Assembly (NCBI GenBank): GCA_964608495.1
Contig: CAZSOQ010000067.1
Location: 1 to 23,154 of the forward strand
Origin: JAKORR01 sp964608495
GTDB lineage: Bacteria > Armatimonadota > Zipacnadia > Zipacnadales > FEN-943
DNA: 23,154 nt
Direction: 5' to 3'
This document shows, piece by piece, positions 6,974 to 15,400 of the stretch. The notes under the pieces were generated by a model that made no database searches, had not been told where the DNA came from, and worked only from the letters and a program-made list of their open reading frames with translations. Positions within the stretch are counted from its first letter, which is position 1. The number at the start of each line of letters is the position of its first letter. Made by a program: the position numbers and the translations under genes.

Positions 6974-8228
6974 AGAGCCGGTAGGCGGAGCCTACTCCAG
7001 GATAGAAGAGGCGCTGGCCCGGCTGCGGGGCGGCGAGTTCGTCATCGTGGTGGACGACGAGCGCCCACGCGCCACCGGCGACCTGGTGCTCGCGGCGGAG
7101 TTCGCCACGGCGGAGCGCGTCAACTTCATGATACGCGAGGCGCGCGGCCTGATGTGTGTCGCGATGACGGCCGAGCGCCTCGAGGAGCTTGCCATACCCC
7201 TGATGCCCACCGATCCCCTGGAGAGCAAGCGGGCGGCCTTCGCGGTGACGGTGGACGCTCGCGTCGGGGTGACGACGGGCGATTCGGCGGAGGATCGGGC
7301 CACGACCGTGCGGACGCTGACCGACCCGGCAAGCAGTGCGCACGACCTGGTGAGGCCGGGGCACGTTCAGCCCGTGCAGGCGGCGCCCGGCGGCGTGCTG
7401 CAGCGAACGGGGCACACCGAGGCGGCCGCGGACCTGTGCCGCCTGGGTGGGCTGTGCCCTGCGGCGGTGACGGCGCAGGTGCTGGACGAGGAGGGAGAGG
7501 CGGCGCGATTCGAGTACCTGCGGGACTTCGCCGAGGAGCATCGCATCACCATTACCTGCTTGGCCGACCTGATCCGGTTCCGGCGGAGAACCGAGAAGCT
7601 TGTGAGGCGCGTGGCGGAGGCGGACCTCCCCACGCGATACGGTACCTTCCGGGTGATCGTGTACGATTCGGCCGTCGGGGAGCAGGAGTACCTGGCGGTC
7701 GTGAAGGGGGATCTCTCGAGCTGTGAGGCCCCGCTGGTGCGCGTGCACTCTGGGTGCGTGACGGGTGACTCCTTGGGGTCGCTGAAGTGTGACTGCGGGG
7801 CCCAGTTGGGGGCGGCGCTGCGGAGGATCGAGGAAGAGGGCTGTGGGGTAGTGGTCTACATACCGAGCCACGAGGGCAGGGGGATCGGCCTGGCGAACAA
7901 GATCCGGGCCTACCACCTGCAGGATCAGGGAATGGACACGGTGGAGGCGAACCTGGCGCTTGGGTTCCCCGTGGACATGCGGGACTATGGGCTGGGCGCG
8001 CAGGTGCTCGTGGACCTGGGCGTGCGGCGGATGAGGTTGATGACCAACAACCCGAAGAAGTACGCGGCGCTGGACGGGTATGGGCTGGAGGTGGTGGAGC
8101 GAGTGCCGCTGGTGGAGCCTGCCACGCAGTACAGCGAGAGGTACCTGGAGACGAAGCGGGACAAGCTGGGCCACATGCTTGATTGCGGCGAGCCCTCGGA
8201 CCGGGACGGGTGCGAGACGGGAGAGTAG
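6960..8228 (+). CDS. ribBA: RibBA: GTP cyclohydrolase II fused to a degenerate DHBP synthase
   Basis: A 422-residue fusion. The C-terminal half (about 215-405) is GTP cyclohydrolase II, which opens the GTP branch of the pathway. Its zinc cysteines are Cys266, Cys277 and Cys279 (SGCVTGDSLGSLKCDCG), followed by SHEGRGIGL and MTNNPKKYAALDGYGLEV. The N-terminal half aligns along its length with 3,4-dihydroxybutanone-4-phosphate synthase, but the acidic active-site loop, normally DRENEGD, reads RPRATGD at 35-41. The positions equal to E. coli Arg37, Glu38 and Glu40 are Pro36, Arg37 and Thr39. The equivalent of Glu174 is Gln173. Arg149, His152 and Glu154 (RTGHTEA) remain. The cyclohydrolase is expected to work; the synthase half may be inactive. 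The start overlaps ribE by 14 bases. Confidence 0.93.
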   Translation: MGTSEEPVGGAYSRIEEALARLRGGEFVIVVDDERPRATGDLVLAAEFATAERVNFMIREARGLMCVAMTAERLEELAIPLMPTDPLESKRAAFAVTVDARVGVTTGDSAEDRATTVRTLTDPASSAHDLVRPGHVQPVQAAPGGVLQRTGHTEAAADLCRLGGLCPAAVTAQVLDEEGEAARFEYLRDFAEEHRITITCLADLIRFRRRTEKLVRRVAEADLPTRYGTFRVIVYDSAVGEQEYLAVVKGDLSSCEAPLVRVHSGCVTGDSLGSLKCDCGAQLGAALRRIEEEGCGVVVYIPSHEGRGIGLANKIRAYHLQDQGMDTVEANLALGFPVDMRDYGLGAQVLVDLGVRRMRLMTNNPKKYAALDGYGLEVVERVPLVEPATQYSERYLETKRDKLGHMLDCGEPSDRDGCETGE

Positions 8229-8237
8229 GGGTGGCGA

Positions 8238-8249
8238 GACCCCGGGGTC
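8238..8249. repeat. 12-bp perfect palindrome between ribBA and ribH
   Basis: GACCCCGGGGTC is a perfect palindrome in the 55-base spacer, shortly before the ribH ribosome-binding site (GGAGG, 8271-8275). The hairpin after the second HtrA gene at 9953-9971 has the same arms with three extra central bases. It could be an RNA hairpin or a protein-binding dyad; there is no direct evidence for either. Confidence 0.35.
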
Positions 8250-8283
8250 GGAGGGATGTGCCTACCCCCTGGAGGTGCCGAGT

Positions 8284-8748
8284 ATGCCGAAGGTGATAGA
8301 AGGGCAGCTTGACGCGACCGGCCTCAGGTTCGGCATCGTGGTGAGCCGGTTCAACGACTTCATAACGGGGCGGCTGCTGGAAGGGGCGCTGGACGCACTG
8401 CGTCGGAACGGGGCGGAGGACGAGAAGGTGACGGTGGTGTGGGTGCCGGGGTCCTTCGAGCTGCCGATGGCGGCGAAGAAGATGGCCGAGAGCGGCTCCT
8501 ACGACGCAGTGATAGCCCTGGGGGCGGTGATCAGGGGAGCCACGCAGCACTGCCAGTACGTGGCGTCGGAGGCGGCAAAGGGGATCGCCCAAGCGGCGCT
8601 GGCGACGGGCGTGCCGGTGATCTTCGGGGTGATCACGCCGGATACGCTGGAGCAGGCCATCGAGCGGGCTGGTGCGCGGCTGGCGAACCGGGGGTTTGAG
8701 GCCGCGATGTCAGCCATAGAGATGGCAAACCTGATGCGTAATCTGTGA
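8284..8748 (+). CDS. ribH: 6,7-dimethyl-8-ribityllumazine synthase
   Basis: RibH condenses the ribitylaminopyrimidine with 3,4-dihydroxybutanone 4-phosphate to form lumazine, the substrate of riboflavin synthase. The 154-residue length is typical of the capsid-forming or pentameric family. Recognisable motifs are VVSRFNDFIT near the N-terminus, PGSFELPMAA, GAVIRGATQH with the catalytic histidine, and GVITPDTLEQAIERAG. GGAGG lies 8 bases before ATG 8284. A substrate-entry variation is seen: GATQHCQYVA where many relatives have GETPHFEYVA. The HtrA gene follows after 8 bases. Confidence 0.96.
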   Translation: MPKVIEGQLDATGLRFGIVVSRFNDFITGRLLEGALDALRRNGAEDEKVTVVWVPGSFELPMAAKKMAESGSYDAVIALGAVIRGATQHCQYVASEAAKGIAQAALATGVPVIFGVITPDTLEQAIERAGARLANRGFEAAMSAIEMANLMRNL

Positions 8749-8756
8749 GGTGTACC

Positions 8757-9923
8757 ATGGACAGGGGAGCGAGAGTGCCCAGCTTGTGGGTGGTCGCCGT
8801 GGTGGCCCTGGTGTTCGGTGCCCTGGGAGGCGCCGGCGCGGGCTACTGGATGGGCCAGCGGGCCGCCGGGGGGCAGTCCGGGGGTGGCGGCGGCGTGGTA
8901 ACGCCGCCCGTGGGCACCACGCGCGTTGAGGTGGTCACCGACCGGGACGCCATCGTCAAGGCTGTAGACACCGCCTCGAGGTCGGTCGTCAAGATCGAGA
9001 CGTTGCGCGCTCCCACGATGTCCGAGGTCTTCGACCAGCTCTTCAGCGGAGTCCAGCCGCGTCCCGTGAGCGGTGTGGGATCGGGGTTCATCTTCGACTA
9101 CAAGGGCGAGAACCTGGTGATGACCAACAGCCACGTCGCCGGGGACGCCGAGCAGATGCGGGTGAAGATGAGCGACGGGCGCGTCTTCGGCGGCGAGCTG
9201 GTGGGCGCGGATCCCGTCGCGGACGTGGCGGTGGTGAAGATGGTGAATCCCTCGGGCGAGATCGTGCCCGCGCCCTTGGGCAACAGCGACGATCTTCGCG
9301 TGGGCGAATGGGTCATCGCGGTGGGGAACCCCTTCGACTACGAGCACACGGTGACGGTGGGCGTGGTAAGCGCGAAGGGATACCGGCCGGTGGAGCCCGG
9401 TAAGCAGAGGAAGGTCATCCAGACCGACGCGGCGATCAACGTCGGTAACAGCGGGGGGCCGCTAGTGGACCTGGGCGGGAACGTGGTGGGCATCAACTAC
9501 GCCATCTTTTCACCGACGGGGACGACGGCGGGGATCGGGTTCGCGATCCCGATCGACGAGGCGCGGACGCTGGCGCGCGTGCTGGTCGAGGGAGGCCCGT
9601 GGGTGGGGCTGCCCGCCAACGCCCTGATGGTGAACAGCCCGGGGCTGAGCGCACACTTCGACCTGCCGACGGACAAGGGCGTGGTGGTTTTCTACGTGGA
9701 GCCCGACAGCCCGGCGTCGAAGGCGGGAGTGCGGATGGGCGACATCATCCTGTCCATTGACGGCCAGCCAGCGAAGGACGGCCAGCAGGTGCAGGACGTG
9801 ATCCTGGGGCACGCCATCGGCGATACCATCAAGCTCCAGGTGCAGAGGGGCGACAAGCAGGTGGACTTGTCGGTACAGGCTGGGCGTATGTCGGAGGCCC
9901 GGCGGGGACGAGGCCCACAGTAG
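8757..9923 (+). CDS. Membrane-anchored HtrA/DegP-type serine protease with PDZ domain
   Basis: A 388-residue HtrA (S1C) protease. A single N-terminal helix at about 9-30 with no clear cleavage site suggests an inner-membrane anchor, followed by a glycine-rich linker (37-47). The triad is complete: His126 (TNSHVAGD), Asp156 (PVADVAVVK) and Ser232 (INVGNSGGPL). A C-terminal PDZ domain lies near 280-375 and includes VEPDSPASKAGVRMGDIILS. ATG 8757 is preferred because AGGTG lies just upstream; a GTG at 8745 overlapping the ribH stop is in frame but has no ribosome-binding site. It is the last gene of the plus-strand riboflavin unit. Its sequence differs clearly from the HtrA at 1371-2477, so the two are not a recent duplication. 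Confidence 0.93.
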   Translation: MDRGARVPSLWVVAVVALVFGALGGAGAGYWMGQRAAGGQSGGGGGVVTPPVGTTRVEVVTDRDAIVKAVDTASRSVVKIETLRAPTMSEVFDQLFSGVQPRPVSGVGSGFIFDYKGENLVMTNSHVAGDAEQMRVKMSDGRVFGGELVGADPVADVAVVKMVNPSGEIVPAPLGNSDDLRVGEWVIAVGNPFDYEHTVTVGVVSAKGYRPVEPGKQRKVIQTDAAINVGNSGGPLVDLGGNVVGINYAIFSPTGTTAGIGFAIPIDEARTLARVLVEGGPWVGLPANALMVNSPGLSAHFDLPTDKGVVVFYVEPDSPASKAGVRMGDIILSIDGQPAKDGQQVQDVILGHAIGDTIKLQVQRGDKQVDLSVQAGRMSEARRGRGPQ

Positions 9924-9952
9924 GGCCGGCGTGTCGCCTCTAGCCGGGATAG

Positions 9953-9971
9953 GACCCCGGAGGCCGGGGTC
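9953..9971 (+). terminator. Strong terminator-like hairpin after the HtrA gene
   Basis: GACCCCGG (9953-9960) and CCGGGGTC (9964-9971) form a perfect 8-bp GC-rich stem with an AGG loop, 30 bases after the HtrA stop and between convergent genes. No T-tract follows on either strand, so it may act as a bidirectional stabiliser or pause rather than a classical intrinsic terminator. Confidence 0.55.
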
Positions 9972-10050
9972 AGGCCTCGTAGGTCGGCGAGCCCGCCAGA
10001 TAGGTGGCGACGACCTGGAGGTCGTCCAGGCTTTCCTCGGTGACCTGCCG
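9970..10050 (-). pseudogene. C-terminal coding remnant, 26 codons
   Basis: The minus strand reads RQVTEESLDDLQVVATYLAG followed by SPTYEA and a TGA at 9970-9972. All but two of its codons end in G or C, and the translation looks like an ordinary amphipathic helix, unlike the arginine-rich shadows of other frames. There is no start codon with a ribosome-binding site, and the frame is offset from the C45-family gene that stops at 10107. It may be the tail of a deleted gene or a frameshifted extension of the C45 gene. The C45 protein looks complete without it. Identity unknown. Confidence 0.4.
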
Positions 10051-10106
10051 CCCGGCGGATCCTGAGCCCTGGCGTCGAAGAGGCCCGCGGGCGGGGCCGA
10101 GGCCCG

Positions 10107-11174
10107 TCACGCACCCAGGCCCACGTGGCCGCCCTCGCTACGCACGGAGAGCTGGAGCTGGAAGGGACGCAGCTCTTCCTCGCAGGGGGAGCCCGTGGCC
10201 ACCCACACGACTCGGGCGCGCGGGCGCACGATCACGGATGCCGACGTCGTGATGCTCGCCTCGCCCTCGCCGTGCCTGCAGATGGGCGCGGGGTCACTGT
10301 GGTCGCGGAGGATACCCCGCGCTCCCTCCACCGTGTGCTCGCTCTCCCCCGCCAGGCGGCCCAACTTGTCCCAGCGCGCCCGGCTTTCCTCCAGATCGGC
10401 CGGCGAGCAGGCGACCAGGTCGGACAGATCGGGGGTCAGGAAGTGGTTGGTGGCCCAGACGGCCCCGTGCTCGGGCTCGCGCGTCGCCATCTTGTAGACG
10501 CTGCGCTCGACGCCGATCAGGCGGTCTTCGTCGCCGAGGACCAGGTTGAAGGGATGGCAGGCGAACTCGGTCTCGAGGAGGATCTCGAGCGCTTCGTCAA
10601 CATCGTGAGCGCCTTCGAGGACCAGCCGGGTCACCATGTTGGACGGCAACCCCGCGCCGTTCCACTCGCCCGTGGAGACCGAGGCGCCCCCGAAACCCAC
10701 GCCGTGCTCGTTGACGCCCGGGCCTCCCCAGACCGTGCCGGGCCAGGTGAGGTGAAGGAACTGGGCCCTGCCCGGAACGTCCAGGACGGTCACGGCATAC
10801 TGGGGCGTCTGGTCGGCGGCCAGGTCGTTGGTCTTGGCGATGAGTGGGCCGCCCGCCGCGTCGGCGAAGCCCAGGACGGAGCATCCCAGAACCGTGAGCT
10901 CGACAAGGCAGTTGAGCATGAAGATGGTCTGGCACGGAAGGCCCGCGCCTTCGGCGACGCCCTCCATCTCGGCGATGAGGTGAGGGGCAAGGCGGTCAAG
11001 GTTGCCGAGCATGCACGAGAGGCGCTCGCGATGGGCGTCGCAGGCGAAGCAGTCGGGAAGGTCGAGCAGCGCCAGCAGGTCGCGGATGGGCTGGCGAAGC
11101 TGGGCGCCGATCTGGCGGCCGACATCGGTCGGGTCGCCATAGGCCCGGGCGAAGAGGCAGCTCCCTTCGTCCAT
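10107..11174 (-). CDS. C45-family self-processing acyltransferase/amidohydrolase
   Basis: A 355-residue protein related to acyl-CoA:6-aminopenicillanate acyltransferase and acid-ceramidase-like N-terminal-nucleophile hydrolases (peptidase family C45). Members are made as precursors that cut themselves before a cysteine, which then becomes the nucleophile. Here the Gly-Cys site is Gly97-Cys98 (VLGCSVLGFA), followed by PLIAKTNDL. The end of the family fold is recognisable in ICRHGEGE, WVATGSPCEEEL and PFQL. Penicillin substrates are unlikely in this setting; bacterial members mostly cleave or transfer unknown amides. ATG 11174 follows AGGAGG by about 8 bases. The upstream dehydrogenase ends 94 bases before it on the same strand, so co-transcription is likely. 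Confidence 0.82.
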   Translation of the reverse strand: MDEGSCLFARAYGDPTDVGRQIGAQLRQPIRDLLALLDLPDCFACDAHRERLSCMLGNLDRLAPHLIAEMEGVAEGAGLPCQTIFMLNCLVELTVLGCSVLGFADAAGGPLIAKTNDLAADQTPQYAVTVLDVPGRAQFLHLTWPGTVWGGPGVNEHGVGFGGASVSTGEWNGAGLPSNMVTRLVLEGAHDVDEALEILLETEFACHPFNLVLGDEDRLIGVERSVYKMATREPEHGAVWATNHFLTPDLSDLVACSPADLEESRARWDKLGRLAGESEHTVEGARGILRDHSDPAPICRHGEGEASITTSASVIVRPRARVVWVATGSPCEEELRPFQLQLSVRSEGGHVGLGA

Positions 11175-11268
11175 CGTTTTTGCCTCCTTCTGATCCAGCG
11201 TGCCGCGGCCCGGCGGTCGTTCTCCCTCTTCACCCTCCGGCACCTCGGTGGACTCCCGCGCGTGGCGG

Positions 11269-12292
11269 TCAGGGCAGGACCATCGCCTTGACGGTCTCGC
11301 CACGGCGCACGGCGTCCAGCGCCTCGCCGGTCCGCTCAAGGGGATAGCGGTGGGTGATGAGCGGGAGGACGCTGACGCGGCCCGTGACCAGCAAAGTGCG
11401 GGCGCGCGAGTCCGTGAGCGGGTTGGTGAAGGCGCCCCGGATAGTGATCTCGTGGTGGTAGATGTCGAAGGGCTTCATGGGCAACTCGAAGCCCGGGGCC
11501 TGGACGCCGAAGAAGAGCACCGTGCCGCCCGGACGGACGAAGGACAGGACCTGCGCGGCCGGAGAGGGATGGCCGGAGGCCTCGATGACGACCTGTGCGC
11601 CGCCCCCGGTGAGCTCGGCGATGCGCTCGCGCAGCTCGTCGGGCCCGAGACCCGAGGGGTCCACGACGGCGTCGGCGCCCAGGTCCTGGGCCAGGCGGCG
11701 CTTGTGCTCGAGGGGCTCGAGGAGGACGAGGGGCGCCGCGCCGGCGTGTCGGGCGAGCTGGAGGAGGATGAGCCCGATGCTTCCGCCGCCGGTGATGACG
11801 GTGGGGTCGCCGGGCTGAAGGTCCGCCTGGTCGGTACCGTGCAGGCAGCAGGAAGNNNNNNNNNNGCATGGCGGCGGCCTCGGCGGGGAAGTCCTCGGGC
11901 AGGACCAGGAGCTGGCGGGCGGGCGCCACGAGGCGCTCGGCGAAGCCGCCCGGAAGCTGCACGCCGATGGCTATCATGTCGGGGCAGAGGTGGGGGCGCC
12001 CGCGCAGGCAGGCGTAGCACACTCCGCAGGCCATGTTGGGGTTGACGCCGACCAGGTCCCCCTCACGCACGTGAGTGACGTTGTGGCCGACGGCCTCGAC
12101 GCGGGCCGCGATCTCGTGGCCCGGGAGGACCGGGTAGTCCGTGGCGAGGAAGTCGCCGCTCTGGATGCGCAGGTCGGTGCCACAGACGCCACAGGCCTCG
12201 ACGCGCAGGAGCGCATCGCCATCGCCGGGCGTCGGGTCGGGCACCTCTTCGACGCGGATCCCGCCGTCAGCGTAGAATAGGGCTGCTCTCAT
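11269..12292 (-). CDS. Zinc-dependent alcohol/polyol dehydrogenase (MDR family), interrupted by assembly gap
   Basis: A medium-chain dehydrogenase of about 341 residues that oxidises an alcohol or polyol with NAD(P). The N-terminal part has the catalytic zinc residues Cys37 (CGVCGTD) and His59-Glu60 (LPGHE), and the structural zinc cysteines 89, 92, 95 and 103. After the gap the frame resumes as CCLHGTDQADLQPGD, then the nucleotide loop VITGGGSIGLILLQL, and ends at TGA 11269-11271. The run of 10 Ns at 11856-11865 makes the stated length 1024 bases, not a multiple of three. A true gap of 9 bases (or 9 plus a multiple of 3) would restore one frame, so this is not a pseudogene on present evidence. 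The start ATG has no obvious Shine-Dalgarno site. The substrate is unknown. Confidence 0.85.
11856..11865. other. Assembly gap (10 Ns)
   Basis: Ten unknown bases lie inside the dehydrogenase gene, between the catalytic and nucleotide-binding parts. The number is likely a placeholder: reading frames on the two sides agree only if the real length is a multiple of three. Confidence 0.95.
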
Positions 12293-12413
12293 CGCTGGTC
12301 ACTGGAGCGCGTATTCGCGGGGTGGGATGGGGGTCCTTCAGGAACAGCAGCTCGGACGGCCCCGTCTAAGGGGCAGGTGCGCGGGACGTGGACAAGACCG
12401 GAGGCGAGACACG
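12293..12413. promoter_or_regulatory. Shared upstream region of divergent dehydrogenase and macroglobulin genes
   Basis: These 121 bases separate the two divergent starts and must hold both promoters if the genes are transcribed separately. I see no consensus hexamers. A small dyad GCCCC-GTCTAA-GGGGC lies at 12359-12374, and GGAGG at 12400-12404 is the ribosome-binding site of the macroglobulin gene. Confidence 0.35.
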
Positions 12414-15400
12414 ATGGGCGAGACTGACAAGACACACCCAAGCGCGACCAGGGCGGCCTGGGTGCTCATAGCACTCGGAGCGCTGGCCATGGTGTGGAGC
12501 ATGGCCGCGGGCGCGAACGGGGATACGGCCCTGATGGCCCTTGGCATCAGGCTCATCAGCCCGGAGACCTTCCTCGTGGACAGCCCCGGGGCCGTGCGAG
12601 TGATCGTGACTGACCACGCGCAGCGGCAGCCGGCGTCGGGCGCCGCCGTGTCGTTGCGGTTGACGAACCAGGAAGGAACGCAGGGGGTGGCGCTCTTCGA
12701 CGGGAGGACCAACCGGGCGGGCACCGTGCAGGCCGCCTTCCGCGTGCCCGACCTGCAGCCCGGCCAGTATGTGCTGCGGGCGGAGGTGCGCCACGGGACG
12801 CAGCGGGATGAACTGTCGCAGACCGTGCAGCTGCGGAAGGCCTATCAGGTCATGATCATGACGGACAAGCCCGTCTACCAGCCGAGCCAGACGATCCACC
12901 TGCGGGCGCTGGCGCTGCGGCGACCGGACCTCAAGCCCGTGGGTGGCGTGGGGGCGACGATCGAGGTAAAGGACGCCAAGGGCAACAAGGTCTTCAAGCG
13001 CCAGATGAAGACGAACGAGCTGGGCGCTGTGTGGACGGACTTCGAGCTGGCGGACGAGATCAACCTGGGGCGGTACGAGTGCAAGGTCATCGCGGACAAG
13101 GCCGAGGCCATCAAGACGGTGGAAGTGAAGAGGTACGTGCTGCCCAAGTTCAGGGTCACGGCCACCACGGAGCAGGAGTACTACAAGCCGGGCGAGCGAC
13201 TGAAGGGGAAGGTGACGGCGGAGTACTTCTTCGGCAAGCCGGTAGCGGGGGGACAGGTGGAGGTGACCGCCAGGACCTTCGACGTGGCGTACGCGGACAT
13301 CGCGAAGGTGGCGGGGCGCACCGATCCGACCGGGACCTTTGACTTCCAGGTGAGACTGCCGCCGCATTTCGTGGGGCAGCCGCTGGAACAGGGGCAGGCC
13401 TTCGTCGAGCTCGACGTGAAGGTCACGGATACGGCCGACCACAGCGAGAAGATAGTGATCAGCCGCACCGTGGCGGGGCAGGACTTGCAGATCCACGCCG
13501 TGCCCGAGAGCGGCGAGCTGGTGGCCAACGTGCCGAACCTGGTGTGGGTGCTGGTGAGCGATGCCACCGGCAAGCCCGTCCAGGCGCGGGTGGAGCTGGC
13601 CGATGTGCAGGCGATGGCGCCCTGGGAGGTGCAGTGGCAGAAGCAGCGGGTGACGACCGATGAGCTGGGGATCGCGGAGGTGCAGGTGACGCCGCGGCTG
13701 AGTGAGCACGAGCTGCGGGCCCAGCGGACGACGGGCCCAATCGGCGGCCGTGGCGGGATGGCTCCCATGCCCGAGATCCTCGCGGAGCCCATGGGGCCGG
13801 GGATGGGCGCACCCGGGCCGACCGCGCCCATCGTGCTCGCGCTGGCAGCAAAGTCGCGCAGTGGGCAGGTGGGCGAGGCCACCGTGCCCCTGGGCGTGAG
13901 TGACACCACGGATGGCGAGAGCCTGCTGCTGCGGGCGGACAAGGCGGTGGCGCAGGTGGGGGCGACCGTGGGAGTGGTGGCGCTGGCGCCCGTAGCGACG
14001 GGGTACGTGTACTTCGACGTGATCAAGGACCGGCAGACGATGCTGACGCAGGCGGCCGACCTCAGGGCGGGCAAGGCGGAGGCACAGATCGCCCTGGGGC
14101 CTGAGCTGGCCGGTACGGCGTACATCAGCGCCTACCGGGTGACGCGGCGCGGGAACGTGGTGCGCGACACGAAGCCGCTGGTGGTGGAGCCGGCCGGGGA
14201 CCTGCACATTGACGTGAAGGCGAGCCGCGACGTGTACCGCCCCGGCGAGAAGGCGCGGCTGGACTTCGAGGTGCACACGGTGGACGGCCAGCCCGCCGTC
14301 GCCGCGCTGGGCGTGAGCATCGTTGACGAGAGCGTCTTCGCGCTGCAGGAGATGCAGCCGGGGATGGAGCGGGTCTACGCGTACCTGGAGGAGGAGCTGC
14401 GCAAGCCGCGGTACGAGATCCACGGGCTGGAGATCCCGGTCATCGTGACCAGGCCCGAGCCGCTCGTGCCCCTGGAGAAGCAGCGAGCGGCGCAGGTGAT
14501 GCTGGCGTCGGTGGAGATCCCGAAGCTGGGCGTGCAGGTGGACGACTCCTACGGAGTGCGGCTGGAGAGGGCCAAGCAGGAGTGGGCGGAGAAGATGCGC
14601 CCGAAGTGGACGGTGGTGCAGCGGGCGTTGCGTGCCTACAACCGGAAGATGGGGGAACCGCCGACCTACGAGGAGGGGCTGCAGGCTCTGGTGAGGGAGG
14701 GCCTGGCGAAGGAGGAGGACCTGACGGACCTGTGGGGCCACCGGCTCAAGGCCATGCCGTCGTGGCAGGGCGAGGAGAGGCTGTACGCGCCTCAACTCGT
14801 GAGCGCGGGGCCGGACGGGGAGTTCGACACCGAGGACGACGTGGTGATCGCGGTGGAGGAGGAGCGGAGGCTCCTGGCGGCGCCCGGGATGATGGGAGGC
14901 ATGGGCCGGGGCGCGGGCGCACCGCCCGGGGAAAAGGCGGCGGCCCTGGCGCCGGGCGTCGAAGCGGAGGCGCTTGGCGCAGGGGGGGCCGCGATGGCAG
15001 GCGGACCGGGCGCCCCCACCGCCAAGCCCGTGCGGGTGCGACAGTTCTTCCCGGAGACGATGCTCTTCCGGCCGGGCCTGATTACCGACAGGACGGGACG
15101 CGCGTCGGTGGACTTCGAGATGGCGGACTCGATAACCACGTGGCGGCTGACGGCGCTGGCGAACTCGGCGGCCGGGGAGCTCGGGTCGCGGGACGCGCCG
15201 ATCCGGTGCTTCCAGGACTTCTTCGTGGACCTGGACCTGCCGGTGTCGCTGACGCAGGGCGACCGGGTGTCGGTCCCCGTGGCGGTCTACAACTACCTCA
15301 AGACCCGGCAGACGGTGCGGCTGAAGCTGGAGAAGGAGGACTGGTTCGAGCTGGCCGGGCAGCCGGAGCAGGAGCTGAACCTGCAGCCGAGCGAGGTGAC

